Assembly (NCBI RefSeq): GCF_009389715.1
Contig: NC_052399.1
Span: 20,326,545-20,390,544 of the forward strand
Length of the DNA: 64,000 nucleotides
Source: Phoenix dactylifera
Lineage: Eukaryota > Streptophyta > Magnoliopsida > Arecales > Arecaceae
Reading direction: 5' to 3'
The notes below the pieces were generated by a model. The model was not told where the DNA came from and did not search any database. It saw nothing but the letters and a program-made list of their open reading frames with translations. This document shows positions 33,887 through 47,500 of the stretch, in pieces (position 1 is the stretch's first letter; each line of letters begins with the position of its first letter). A program made the translations under genes and the position numbers.

Positions 33887-34986
33887 AGGGTTTCGCCTTT
33901 GCTCCAAAATCGAAACCCCAGAATCAAAATCAAAATATCCCCCTCTTCCTATTCTTCTTGATTTAAGGGAATGGAATGGGATTGCAGTGCGGGGATTGAC
34001 TTGGTTCTTCACAAAACGTGACGGGGGACAGGGAGGATGCCGGCAAGGAGATTCTAAATCGAGGAAGGTGATCCTCTGGACTGCGGGATTATTAGATTCG
34101 GCAGATGGAGACGAGGATTGATTTGAGAAGTTACAGGGACGTAGTTGGATGGCTCTTAAAATCGCGGAAGGGGGGGGGTTTCCGCGTTCGTTGAGTGGAA
34201 ATTTCGGACGCCTGCCTGCCTTTAGAAGCAAAAGCCGACACCGGTTTTGACGCCCACAACCAGGCGGCCACGGGCCCCACCACCACGGAAAGGGTAGAGT
34301 GGGAAACAAGCGTGTTCTTTTCCCGGAATGACTCAGCGTACTGCAGTGCCAGCTGGCATTAGCTGGGGGTATTCTGCTCATTTCATCTCCATTGGTCGGC
34401 GTACAGCGAGAGGTGGGGAGAGGCGTGGGAACGGGCAATTGGGCCAAAGTCAACGTTGGCGTTTCAGACACGACAGGAGAAAAAAAAAAAAGGAACTCTC
34501 TGGCGTGCCGTTCCAAATAAAAATTTACTCCTATTTATTAGTGGCCTAATGGATTCGGTGAACGTACCATCCCACGGCGGTGAAAGAGGACGGAAAGGTG
34601 AGCGATTACTTACCGCAGTCAAAAGTGAAAACAAAAAAAAAAGAAGAAAAAAATGAAATGGTTTTTGTTTTATTTTTTTCGTAAAAATAACACGCATGGC
34701 AATGCTCGCGACAGCGACCTTACTTGTTTGACGGAAGAACGAAACACTGGATGGAATGATCACGGTCAGAGAAGAAAAGGCGCCAAGATTGGAAAAACCA
34801 AGCATGGGTTCAAGAAAGAGGCAAGAAGCCTCCCTGGCTCCCTCACTGCCACGGAACCGCCAAAGAAATTTACCGGACTACAACTCTTTTTTTTATTTTT
34901 TTTTCTCCGCGCATGTAGGCTACAGTAAAAATGAAAAATAATAATAATAATAAAAAAGCTGTTGAAGGGCATCATTTTATTTCCCA
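33887..34986 (-). promoter_or_regulatory. Upstream region of the PUB17-like gene
   Basis: About 1.1 kb between the start codon and the hAT-type element at 34995. It is GC-rich close to the gene and A/T-tract-rich beyond 34460. No TATA box was fixed with confidence. The proximal 630 bp lack in-frame stops on the - strand, which lengthens the apparent reading frame. Confidence 0.45.
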
Positions 34987-34994
34987 CTCATCTA

Positions 34995-35957
34995 TAAGGC
35001 TGCAAATGGGTCGGGTCGACCCGTGACCCGACCCGACCCGACCCGCGTAGACCCGACCCGACCCGAATTTTAGGACCCGCGGGTCCGGGTCGGGTCCTAA
35101 AATTGGACCCGAATCATTTTCTGGGTCGGGTCTGGGTTTACCAAACGGACCCGACCCGACCCGAATGGACCCGAAGAGAGAGAGAGGAAAAGCAAAAGAA
35201 AGTCTTTTCTTTTTCTTTTTCTTTTTCTTTTTTTTTTGGCGTGGGTTGTGGTACTGTTGGTCAGTGTGGGAGGATAGCAAGTTAGCAACAAGCATAGGTT
35301 CACAGAATCCAAAGGAACGTCGGCCCGTCAGGATTCTCTCTCGATCTATTACACTGTTGAGACCTCTGGTGTGTAGCTGCCTTTTTTTTTTTTTTTCCTT
35401 CTGTTTTTTGGTTTTTGTTTCTTTTAACTTTTGAAGGGAGAAAGTGAGGGAACACTGCAACTGAATATGGGTCATGTGCCAGTTTTCTGTAATGGAATTG
35501 GATTTTGGAAGAAGGTCTGGGATTTTTTTTTGTCCTCGTGAGAGGGGAGCTGGGAGACACCGAGTTCCGTCCAATCAGTCATATAGATAAAAAATAGTGT
35601 GATATGAAATTTGGCTTGTAGACCGACTTAGTTAGTGAGTCATGGGTCATCTGTTCTGACTGGAGCTCAATTGCAAAGTCTTTCAAGTCATGGGTCACCC
35701 AGCACCTCATAATTATGGTATGACCAAATTAGATTTATCCAAATTTTTTCCCAAAAGCACAAAAAATTGGACCCGATCGGACCCGGACCCGACCCGAATC
35801 AGACCCGGACCCGACCCGAACCCGACTCGGACCCGACCCGACCCAACCCGATCTTCAACCGGGTCGGGTCCGGGTCCAAAATTGGGACCCGAACAAAAAA
35901 TCGGGTCGGATCGGGGTCACCTAGGACCCGACCCGACCCGACCCATTTGCACCCCTA
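34995..35957. mobile_element. hAT-type non-autonomous element with GACCC arrays
   Basis: The left end TAAGGCTGCAAATGGGTCGG and the right end (reverse complement TAGGGGTGCAAATGGGTCGG) are inverted repeats. The 8-bp duplication CTCATCTA flanks it exactly (34987-34994 and 35958-35965), as in hAT elements. Both arms (35005-35165 and 35768-35945) are dense arrays of GGGTC/GACCC that pair with each other. The centre has CTTTTT runs and no coding capacity. Long ORFs across the arms are repeat artefacts. Confidence 0.9.
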
Positions 35958-36557
35958 CTCATCTACACTGTATTGTACTGCTACCCAATTACCATACAGG
36001 ATGGGATAATAGTATACTTTAAAATTAACCATCATAATGGCTGCTGTAATAATTTTAGAAGCCTCCGGGAGAAATAGAATTTAAAGTGATAATTCTCATT
36101 CAGCTGTTGATCTATTCAAGGAGCGTAATTCAATGAAAATAGAGATCGCCATTTGACAATTGTTGTTGTAGTATTGTCAATTTCTATTTGTTATTCTCGG
36201 GGACAATGGCTATTATTAGAATAGTCTTTACTTATTTTCAGATTAATTCAATTAAGGGATAAATTCAGAAAAGAAGTTATTACTTTTATGATAAAAGAGA
36301 AAAAAACAGCTTTCAAGGGAATGATATTTGAGGATATCAATATAATTGGAACTTCACATGGGAAGAACGTACTCTGGCGAAAATAGGAAGGAGGAAATTG
36401 CATGAGGGGAAAAAAATCTAGAACGTATCAGTTAGTTAACTACTACTTACCCACTATGAAAAGTTATACTTATTTGAAATTTTATCACATTTATAGAATA
36501 TCTTTATTTGAAATGTATTATGATATTTCATATTTTCATAATTTTTTTAAAACTTTA

Positions 36558-36938
36558 AGGTACGTTTGACTAGGGTAGAGTGGGGCTTTGGAATAGAAAC
36601 AAAAATGAGTGATTCCCCATCTGGCTGGAGGGAGTCCTATTTCTGCCCCCATTTTCAAGAAGGGGAAAGAATGGGAATACTCTAATACCCCAAAATTCAA
36701 TCCCAGCTTTTCTCCCAAAATTTAATCTCATTCCGCTGGATTTACATAAAAAATAATTTTCTAAAAATACCTTTCTATTTAAGTAATTTTTTGAAAAATA
36801 CCTCAACCAGCTAATCTAATTATGATTTTAATTCCGATTCCAATTACAAACCAAACATGTCGAGAAATACTATTCTGATTCTGGTTCTAATCTATTTTGA
36901 TTCCGATTCTAAATCTGATCGTGAATCAAACGCATCCT
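36558..36938. mobile_element. Tourist/PIF-Harbinger-like MITE
   Basis: The left end AAGGTACGTTTGACTAGGG and the right end (reverse complement AAGGATGCGTTTGATTCACG) are imperfect inverted repeats. TTA/TAA trinucleotides adjoin both ends, as expected for PIF/Harbinger targets. The 380-bp body is rich in GATTCCGATTCT-type words and has no coding capacity. Confidence 0.65.
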
Positions 36939-37231
36939 TATTTTATTCTTTTTAATATTTTCAAAGCCTTCTTATTTAAAATATTAAAAATATTAATAAC
37001 ATCAACAATTCGTATATTTGTACATGATTTTTCTTATAAGCTCTTTTTAAAATAAAAAATTTTAATGCTTTTATATTATATATCTTATTTAATATATTTT
37101 TAATATAAATTTGATGAATTAGTGTACGAGATCCTTGGTGAAATCGATCTCCATCTTGATAGCATATTTTATTCCCATCCTTTGTGGTTGTATTGTTTAT
37201 ATTAGGTCTCATAATTAAACTCTACTCAAAA

Positions 37232-37235
<4 letters not shown>

Positions 37236-37314
<79 letters not shown>
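37236..37314. repeat. Long (TA)n microsatellite
   Basis: About 39 uninterrupted TA units. The flanks at 37320-37700 carry repeated ATATCCAATTTGTATCCAT and AAACAAATATGGATA words, which recur at 58803-59290. Confidence 0.92.
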
Positions 37315-37315
<1 letters not shown>

Positions 37316-38242
37316 CCACACACACATAACCCGGTAACATCAAACTAATATATTTGGGTAAAGAAAATATTAATATAATTAATATCCAATTTGTATCCAT
37401 GTCGATTTAAAACAAATATGGATATGCTTAATATCTGATATATATCTATATTCATTTAAAACAAATATAAATAGCAATTTTGATAACCATTGAATATTCA
37501 TTTTTGTGTTCACTCACATTAGACTAATGTATTTGGATAAAAAATATTAATATAATTAATATCCAACTTGTATCCATATCTATTTACAAAAATATGGATA
37601 CTAATTTTGATAACTATTTAATATTCATATTTGTGTTGCTGAAAAGATATAAATACAAACATGAATGTACCAATATCTTATTCATTTTCAAGCATGTTCA
37701 CAATTCTTGGTTTAATTAGTTGCAATTAAATAAGCAGGCTTTGGCTATTTTTCATGTACCTTTTACACTTGTATGTAATTGTAACCTACATTATAATACT
37801 TTATCACTAAACAATCTATTTAATTTATATTAACTACTATTATTCTATGCATTTTTAATTCTATTTTGTAAATAAAATTTAAAGAAAAAATTACAAAAAA
37901 ATTCATGATTAATACCTTTCCACAAGAAAAGGTATATCCGGCGACGTCATTTTTATTTATGTCCTCTCTATCTTGAAAGACAACAGAATTCGGGCAAAAG
38001 AAGGTAGTGCTCGCATGTAGACTCGTGTGATTCTAAATTTGGAAACGACTAGACTTATTCTCGGGCGAAAACCTCATGATATTTCATGGCAGCAACTCCC
38101 TTTTCTTCCTAACTAATCTCCACCACTGTCACTGCCTCCTCTGCTCCAACCTCTATCACCACCCGCCCATCCAAGAGTCTTCAGCTCCATCTCGACCCCT
38201 CTCCAACGAGTAGAGCCATCTCTAACCTTAAGCTTTTACTAA

Positions 38243-39782
38243 GGCCCCATCTAGAAGAGTTTTTGGAGGGCCAAAAAATACTTTCTCCCCCTCCCAAAGT
38301 ATTTTTGGATGAAAAAGAATGCTTGGTAAAAATTTCGAAAAACTGTTTCAACTTTTCTAGAAAGCTAAATAAATAAATATATTTTATTATAAATAATATA
38401 ATATAATATAATATAATATAATATAACATTTATAGTCTAATATAATAATAAATATATAAAAATATTATAATTATTAGTATAAATTAATTTTTCACCCTTC
38501 TAATGACCATTTATCTCTCAAACAAATTTTTAGCTTGATGATAAAATTAGTTAAATAATTACAAATATTTTTATTTATTTATTTATTTATTTATTTAGAT
38601 CAGATTATTTGCCACTACTCATCATTTTATTTATTAATTATTTTATTTCATTAAAATATTTTTATTTATTATTTATTTATTTATTTATTTATTCATTCAT
38701 TCATTCATTAATTTATATATTTATTTATGAATTTATTTTTTTATTTTCTTTTCTTTTTTTTCCTTTTTCGTTTTTTTTTTCTCTTTTTTTTTTCATTTTC
38801 TTCTTTTTCTTTCCCTTTTTTTCTTTTTTTTTCCTTTTCTTTTTTGTTCTCTTCTTCTTCTTCCTTCCTCTCTTCCCTTATTTATTTATTTTTCTTTTTC
38901 TTTTTTTTTGTTTTTTTTTTTTTCCTTTCCTTTTCCTTTTTTTTTCTCTTTTTTCTTTCCTTTTCTTCTTCTTTTTTTCTTTTCTTTTTCTTTTCTTTTT
39001 CCTTCTCTTATTCTCCTTCCTTCCTCTCTTTCGTTCTTCTCCTTTCTTATCCTCCCGCGAGGCCGGCGGCGCCGGAAAGGGGCCAGGCCACGGCGGCCAC
39101 GGGAGGGGGCCAGGCCGCGGCGGTTGCGGGAGGGGGCCCGGCCGTGGCCACGGCTCGCCATGGCCAGCGGCTGGCCGCGGCATAGTGAAGCCCCACGGTT
39201 GGCCGCCATGGGAGCTTCGCTGCCACTCGCCTCTCCGATCCTGCGGCTGGGATGCCGTGGTTCCGTAGTTGGGACGCCGTTGTCCCAGGGCTGGCAGAGG
39301 CCCGACCACCCCATAGCCGAGCCCGGCCGCTCCACTGGTCGGCCGCACGCCACAGGTGGCGTCGTGGCGACCTAAGGAGGGGTCGCCGGCCACGGGTGGT
39401 GGCCGGCGTGGTGGCTGCCACCATGGGCAGCCATGGGTTCAGCAAAAAAAAAAAAAAAAAAAAGGAGACGGGCGGCGGCGTTGAGAAGGAGATGGAGAGG
39501 GAGAGAGAGGGAATGGTGAGGGAGAGGAAAACGCATGGGATGGAGGGTTCTAGGAGAAAAAATGGACTTTTAAATAAGGGTATTTTGATAAAAAAAAAAA
39601 AAACTTTCCGATAAAATTGAAAATAGTTTTCTGGGGAGCTTCTCCCAGAAAGCTGTTTTCAGCTTTCTCAGAAGCTGTAATAGCTTTTCGAAATTTTTAC
39701 CAAACATTTTTTTTATCCAAAAGTACTTTTGGAGGGCGAGAAAAAGATTTTTGGCCCTCCAAAAGCTCCTTCAAACAGGGCG
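38243..39782. mobile_element. 1.5 kb terminal-inverted-repeat element with GC-rich core
   Basis: About 100 bp at the left (GGCCCCATCTAGAAGAG, then TTTTTGGAGGGCCAAAAA and GGTAAAAATTTCGAAAA) is inverted at the right end (reverse complement GCCCTGTTTGAAGGAGC, then TTTTGGAGGGCCAAAAA and GGTAAAAATTTCGAAAA). Inside, the left half is (TTTA)n and T/C-rich sequence (38580-39050). A sharply GC-rich block (39055-39420) of GGCCAGGCCACGGCGG-type repeats follows. No target duplication was found. ORFs crossing it are low-complexity or repeat-driven. Confidence 0.68.
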
Positions 39783-41511
39783 AAATCGGCATCGTTGTTG
39801 CCAGAGTAAAATAACATATGGATTCTCAAACTAACTTATTTATTAGCTCCTAAGTTCCAAGCTTCTTGCGTTGGCGACTTCAGTTTATATAGAGGTGTTA
39901 CTATTATTAGATGTCTGAAAAACTACTTACAGATCCTTTAATTGAATATTAAATTACTCATCATCCCCCATACCATAGTCCTTACAATGCCAAGTTCTTT
40001 TGGAATATGACGATTTTTTGTTGTGCGAGATGGGAGCATAGAATCCTGAAAACGAAGGTATTCGTGAGTCTGATGGTTCTGGTGTTCACCCTGCAACTCC
40101 CATAAGCAGGGCGATAGATTTGGGCAGGTGTTTTAAAGAAGAGAGCCACTCTCTATGTTTACTGCAAATTAACGATCGAAGGGACCATTTTGTATTCATA
40201 TCGAGTGATTTCAGTCGGATTCATGCAAGCCAAGCTTCTGTATGCATAGAAGGGATTAGGGAGGAGAAGAATTGAGGCACCAGTGGCTGCTAAGAGCACC
40301 TCAACAAACGAGATTGAGATAGATCTTGACACTCTTGAGACTTCCTTGTTTCTTCCACATTTTCCAGCAGTTGTACGTATGAAATCTTTGCGTCCACTTA
40401 TTAACACATCAGCCCTGTTATTATTGCCCAAGCAAGTGAAAAACCACCCTGGTGTTCAGAAAACGTACAAGAAAAGACGTTTCAAACAATATTTTCCGAC
40501 AATCATTATCTCCAAGAAAAGATGCTACGAGGTGTTGGATTCGGTGAAATCGAATGCCCGAAGGTGGTGACTGATGGAGGTGAGAACCAAAATCTCCTCA
40601 CTCTACTAGGATTAGTGGACACAACAAATTGGTCATTTGCCCATTCAAGGAGTTCCTTACTTTACACTGCAGAGGTTTATGTAACGGTGACTAAATGGAA
40701 AGTCTATCAACAGAAAAGTGTGCCATCAGTGACTTTTCTTCATAAACATTAGTGATGCATATGGTTCTCACCAATCAGACTCATTACACAAGAACACATC
40801 TATATCGCCTAGAATCGCAGAAACATATAGCCCAATTTAGGCATAGAAATGGAGAACCTACATGGCCAACCACGCCAGCAGCATGGTGTGAGCAGAAGAT
40901 GAAAAGCTGCCTCGGGAGCTTCATGATGTTCTCTTTTCCGTCTTCATTGGATGTATCCATATACATGTTGTATGAATTATCCGTCTTAGTTATAAAAAAA
41001 AAAGAAAAAAAAAAAGATGACACTTATTGACATTGAGATTTGAGGCTTCAAATGTGGCTTGTCCTCTTTCACATAGGCAATGAGAGGAAGTCTAAATAAC
41101 ATGTGAAATAGTATGCTATATGATTAACTTTTGGTTCGTGGTCTGACAAATAGTTTATCTAATGCACATAATTGGGGCAATATGTCCAACAGATTCATGA
41201 GCAAATGGATTGGTCTATCAGAGAGTTCCCAGAAAATATGGGAATCCAAAAACTACAAAATACAAGTGCTACACATCATTTCATAGAACCTCTTCAAACT
41301 ACCAGTTCAACCAACAGTATCCTTATGGAAGGAGGAGAAAAAGAAAACATCGAAAAAGATAAAAGCATATAGTCATGAGCATTAATCTGAGTACTCCATG
41401 GCCATGACATCTCTGAACTGCACTGGATATACCCACTGTATATTAACCAAGAGAACAGTAAGCAAGACAAGTAATTGCAGGATACCAGTGACATGCTTAT
41501 AATTACATCAT
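39783..41511. other. Intergenic, NHL gene 3' flank
   Basis: No recognisable gene. Short ORFs (40159-40431, 40283-40570, 40752-41030) lack domains. An A-rich tract lies at about 40997-41014. Confidence 0.5.
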
Positions 41512-44500
41512 TCAGTAGCGGTAGGCGTTGTCTGAACCATACTTGCCCCTGATGTTGTAATGATCAAACTTGGGCTCGCCGTAGTCCACCGGCTTCATCT
41601 CAACTGATTTTGGCTCTGGCCCCACAGCTCCGAAAACCTCCCCAGTCTTATCACGGTGACGGTGCCGGACCCGATCTTTTTGGCTTTTTGAGCTAAGTTG
41701 AGGAGACTCTCCTGAACCATAGAATTCTGCGAAGTCTTGCCTCTTTGAGGACCTATGCTTGCCAGAGGGATCCTTGAATTTTGGTGGTTTGCTGCTCTTC
41801 TGGGGCTTCGGTGGTGAATCGCCAATAACGTTCGGGGCATGCAGTGTCTCCGACATAGGTGAAGGGTTCTTTTGCTTCTGCACCAGGGGTGGCTCTGCTT
41901 TGTCCTCAGGCATTACAAGACTCTCTTTGAGGCGAGTGCGGCCTACCTTGGCTCTGCCATGTCTGAAACTGAGCGGAATGAGGTTGAGAAGCAAATTACC
42001 GATTCCTTCAATACCAAATTTAAATAGGTCAGAAATAAGCCTTCCAAAGGATGGCCATCCAGCAACAGGATCCTCTTTTAAGCTTTCTACAATCAGAGCA
42101 GGCTTCTCTGCAATGCTGCTATCTTGCTGTTCGCACTGATTTGAGGCTTGCTTCTGGATAATCACATCACCAGATTGATTGTCAAGTGAAGAAAATAGCA
42201 ATTCACAAGAAAAAAAATATAGAGAATTCAAAATAGCTTAGGAATTTGTCTAGCTGGTTCCAAGTATCTGGTTACTGCATGACAGGAACAGATTGGAAAT
42301 AATCTCCTTAACTGAAGGCTGAATGGGGGCAATGGAAAGATAATAAGCATTCTTGTTCGAGAAAAGCACTTTACTATATTAGGTTAAATGGAGAGGTGTG
42401 TGACATACTACCTTCTGGAAGATAGGACCAAATCCATGCTGCAGCAAGCATGAAACATATCCTGCCAACACTGCACCAATGACCATGGCGATATCTGCCA
42501 AAAAGGACACAGGCAACATATAAATTAGGTTGCAGAAATAAGTTTCAGAGAATTTTGGACCAGGGTTGAAAAATGTAACAAAGGTTATATCCTTCTAGGT
42601 CCAGAACCTGATGTTTTAAAGGTAGCCCCTATCATTTGACACACAAAAGGTCTTTATCTGATTGCATATTAAATTAATTACGTACTGATGAACCTAATAA
42701 ACTTTCAAAATTCACTGGGAAGCATCAGGCACATTTCAGTAGGCATTCATGTCAGTAACTTTACGCCTCTTTAATTGAAATAACAGATTTTTACTGGATG
42801 CATTTTGGGATCATTGTTCTAAAAACTGTAAAAAAACAATATAGAACTTGGGCTTCTTGGTTCACACCAGAAACCATGAATTAGCTAGTAGTAGTATGTT
42901 TCTGTTGCCTGTTGATGGAATATGATTAAATCTCCTGTAAGGGGCCAGCGCAGGGTTATTGAACTTTGCAAAAATTTACTTTCCACCAAAGTCAGATACA
43001 CTTCCATATTGCATCTCATAAGACGAAAACTTGGTTACATAAAGCTTGATGATGGTAAAACAAGCCAAATGGAATATTAGAAAATTGCAGCCATTTTTCA
43101 TTACATTTGAATGTCCTATGAACCGGATTTGGACATAATACAAAAATAAGCAGCTCCAGTTAATGTACCAGACAAATTGCATACAGAGATTGGACAGGAG
43201 TAAAAATAAAATTCTTGTCTGCGTCAAACTTAAGTGGAAAATTTTCATAAGTTGTGGCATATTGATAGTAGAAGATATAGCAGAACTGTGCTTTATAGGT
43301 TATGCTGAAAACTTCGAGCTCTTTTCCATGGCGAGTAACACTGCATTGTATAGGTTAAGGTGAAAATATTGTGTTCCTTACTTTTCAACAGCAAGTACAC
43401 TCATGGTATCAATTTAAGCATGAAAATACAAGTGGCATTAAAGCAACTCATTTATGGTAGCAAAATTAATATCGAAACATGTGATTATATTAAATTCATC
43501 TGCCCACTAAAAGTTCATACAGAAAGAAACCATCTACCAGTAAAGCTAATACAGACTACATATCTACAGAAGCATGAATAAGCATGCAACAACTTTGCAA
43601 CATGGATGCTGTAAAAGAAGTTAATGGGGTAACATATACTCTCCCTCTCTAAGATGAATTCTCTCTATCTCTTTCTGAGATGAAGTTGCTCATTTATAAA
43701 ATTCAATAAGTATTAAATGTCTTAACCAGACCAAAGCATGTTAAACAATGAACGCATCCTCACAAATACTCAACTTTCTATGATGATCTAAACAAATGAA
43801 TGATGCAAACAGAAGCAGTGCTTTTCTTTTTTCTCTTTTCTTAACACAGGAAGAAGTTCATTACTGCTCAGTATAAATGCTCCATATTTCAAATTAGGTA
43901 ATAAGAGAAACATCTGAACAGGTACTTGTTTTTGCAAATAATTAGAAAAGGAAATCCCTTGAAGACTCAAATTACTCAGGGACTAGAAAGAAGAAAAGAC
44001 TTCATATTGCTCAGGCATGGATGGAGGGAAACTGAGACACGCTTACAAAAAGGCAAACAGAAGGCAAATGGTTTCTTCTATTTCTTTCTAAAGTTGTTCA
44101 TTTCACTGGTTTCTCTGCACCATTGGGCATGAATCTTGTTGGTTCCAATCATGATATGTTTTTCTCAAAAATTTCTGATATGTTTCTCTAGGTGTTTTGC
44201 AAGGTAAGGGTACCTAGATGAGCAGGGAATGCGGCGTAGACAGTTACCTGATTGTTTTCTTGTTAGAGGCATGAGACTGAGTAACAGGTGGACATGCACT
44301 GCTAATTGCCATTATGACAGCTTGAGGGCTCTGGATAAATAGCAGAACTCAAGGGGCTAGGAACATAGCGCTGGGCATGGACTGTAAGGACAGAAAAGAT
44401 ATGGTTCAGCCCAAAAGCTAGTAGAAAACTCCTGAATCATGACCATCCAAGCCCAAACCAAGCCCGAACACTCATAAGCCAACCCACTAGCTAACAGCAC

Positions 44501-47500
44501 CCTTACGTGCCATAACCATTACTAAATTAAGCCTAACCTGCTCCTAAACCGTACAATTGTTCCAGAACCAAATCTAACCTGCTGAACCATGCTCTAAATG
44601 CGAACATGCAAATTACTCATACTAAACCCAGCATGCACCCCAGAATTTTGAATGAGGAATCTCTTTGCACTAGATGCAGGGTGTCAACCACTTGTTAGCT
44701 CGCAAAGCATGTTATCCTTGTACAGAAATCATTTTCCTTCATAAGAGTTGCATTTTCCATAGTAAAGACCAGTAGATGGATTCTTATTTTCTCATATTAG
44801 TAGAAACTCCAGGACTCTCATTTGTGGGCTTGTCCAACTCGGGCTGAACAACGCATATCCTTTTGTCTTTCTCTACTGGATATTCCCAGTTCGACTCATT
44901 CATTCTTAGTAAGTTTGAATATAAGGACACATCTTGCGCATGCCTTCCTTCAGAATTCTATTGTCCAACTAGCATATGACCTAATCATGCACCCTTTTCG
45001 GAGGGTACATAATAATATCATCAATCATAGAATAAATAGATCATAACAACCTTACCAAAACATAACTATAAACAGAAAACTTTTATCTAACTATTTGAGA
45101 TTGGCTCTAGAAATCCTTATTCATCAGCCATTCCTGTTAGGGTGTCATCAGTGTTAAACAGTTGATCCAATTGTTTCTTATGACCTCCACTTGTGCTAGC
45201 TTAGCCTTTCCTGACCTTTTCCTAGGCCCTTGTACTGAACATAGACTATGATTGGGAAGTAAAAGAACATGGCAGACTGAATGTGATTACTGATCAATGT
45301 GTGGCACATCCATATAAATTGAATGGGTGTGGTTCGAAACTAACATGCTTCAAAGTAAAAATAAATAAATAAATAATTCTTGCCAAACTCTGCTCAGACT
45401 TGTTGTTCCTTGATCTTGGCTCTGGCTGGATTAACTCAGCTTTAGGATATCTTAGTTCGATTGAAAAATGATTCTAGTATTATGCTATCATGGGCAGAAC
45501 GATGGATGCCCATGCTATGTGTTGTTTCATTTCCAACAACCCAACTAATTCTCATACTGTTTCACCAATCTTATGTTTCCTTGGCTTTCCCTTCTCTACT
45601 GGCTCCTTCCTGATCTTTTCCCACAAAAAAAAAAAGACAAAAGCAAGAATGAGAAGAACATATAAGAGACAAAAATGACAATTCAAAGGCATGTTCCAAC
45701 ATTTAAAGACAAAAAAACCAAAGGCATTAGTCCAGGAAAAACTTGCAAAACACTAAAAATAATAAACTCCTCTCGCCCGCCCCCACCCAGGAAAAAGAGT
45801 GACCAGCATCACCACTAGAGGACGATAGCTTAGGAGACTGATGGAGCAAGCATGTACACTTTATGGAGCCTGTGTTGCCCAACCAACGAATATCTTGTCA
45901 TTGAAAGCAGCTACTATGGTGGGAAAGAGACTCCAAAGAAATGAAGACACACATTTCAAAAGTGAAAGTGCAAAATATTGAGCTTATCTATGCCGTTAAT
46001 TTAACATGTTAACAACCAACCAAGCAACAAGCCTCATTCCATTTAAATGGGATTCATGAAGATATAATCCAGTAAACAGTAGGAACATTCTCCAGTAGGC
46101 ATTTATCCTAGTAACAAATTTCTACAATTTGCAAATGACAACCCACCGCACAAGAGAAGCATGACATAAAAGGCAGAAATCTTAGAATTCCCTATAAATA
46201 GAATTATTTTACACCTCTGAGAAAATGTTAGTAATAATCTGGCTCATTGAACAGATAGTAAACATTTGTCAAAAGAGAAAGGGGGTAACACTAATATATT
46301 GACCATCCAAACTTTACTGAAAGGTGGCACTTATCCCAGTGAATGTATACGAAAATGAGTGCAAGTGAAACAATTGAGGAAAGAGATGACATTTTAGGTA
46401 GAATACAGTGAATCCAGGTCAAACCTGAAGGTGAAATGGAGCTATACTGGTAATCACAGTCTTCCTGCTGAAGAGAAATTTGGCGAAGAGCAGCGTTGCC
46501 TCTGTCGACAACCAATAGAGAACAGGTCTTTCCAACATAAACCACATCAAAATCAGTAGAGAACTTAGCATCCTCGCTAGGTCCATCTCTATATCCTGCC
46601 ACATTTGATTTCCCTCCAGCAATAGTTGTCACTCCTGCAAGGAAATATATCCAATCAATAACACCCCACGACACGCCAGGGCCAGCATCACCAAATTTTA
46701 TGAAGTGCCAAGGGACACACCTCCTTCCCCTATCTTTCGAACAGCCAAATTAGAGGTATCAGCAACATACACATTTCCCTTGCCATCCATAGTGACACCT
46801 TTTGGATGATTAAAACGAGCATCGCTCGGTTTCCCATCTACATGCCCTGAGTATCCCTGAAATGACCCAGCAACCAGTCTTGCCCCGCTATCTGTGTAAT
46901 GCTCTTCCGTCAGCCCTCACTATCAAATCCAAACGGCGCATACTAAATAATATATAGCAGCATCGCATTAAAAAAGGATACGAACAACTCGGTCGCGTAT
47001 TATATTAGCTCAAGCAGTCATATTTGCTAGAAGAACCCCCGAATTAAATATAAAATGCCTCAAAGAACTCACGGCCAATGATCCAAAAAAGAAAGAAAAA
47101 ATGGTTCGCAGAATCCAGGAAAGAACAAGAGTTTGTAGGCGTACATTGGGACAGCGGCGGGGTGATCCGGACGATCTTATTATTGATGGAGTCCACAGCG
47201 AAGAGCTCCCCTTCCGGCGAGACCCGAATGGTGTGCGGCACCACCCCAAGCTTGTCCCCGTCCACCACAGTCTCCACGAAGTACCCGCTCTCGAAGGCCA
47301 GAATATCCCCATCAGCTGCAAGATCAAATGTGGCATCACAACACTCAGTGATCACAGGCACCCCTCAAACATAACCTAAAATTGATCTCAACTGACCGTT
47401 TTGGGGGGTTTTGGGAGAAGCCCTCGTCCATCTAAGAACGGAAGACAAGTGCTTCACGATAGCTCCTGCTGGAAAATAACAAGCCAGAAAAGGATTTTAG

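Noticed and set aside
35005..35165. Possible telomere-like repeat
   Set aside because: The unit is GACCC/GGGTC, not the plant CCCTAAA unit, and it sits inside a defined transposon.
34972..35574. 200-codon minus-strand ORF
   Set aside because: It runs across GACCC arrays and a (CTTTTT)n tract of a hAT-type element and has no domain.
38609..39445. ORFs of 130-219 codons with Phe/Leu-rich or Lys/Arg-rich runs
   Set aside because: They are translations of (TTTC)n-type and GGCC-rich low-complexity DNA inside a transposon, open on both strands.
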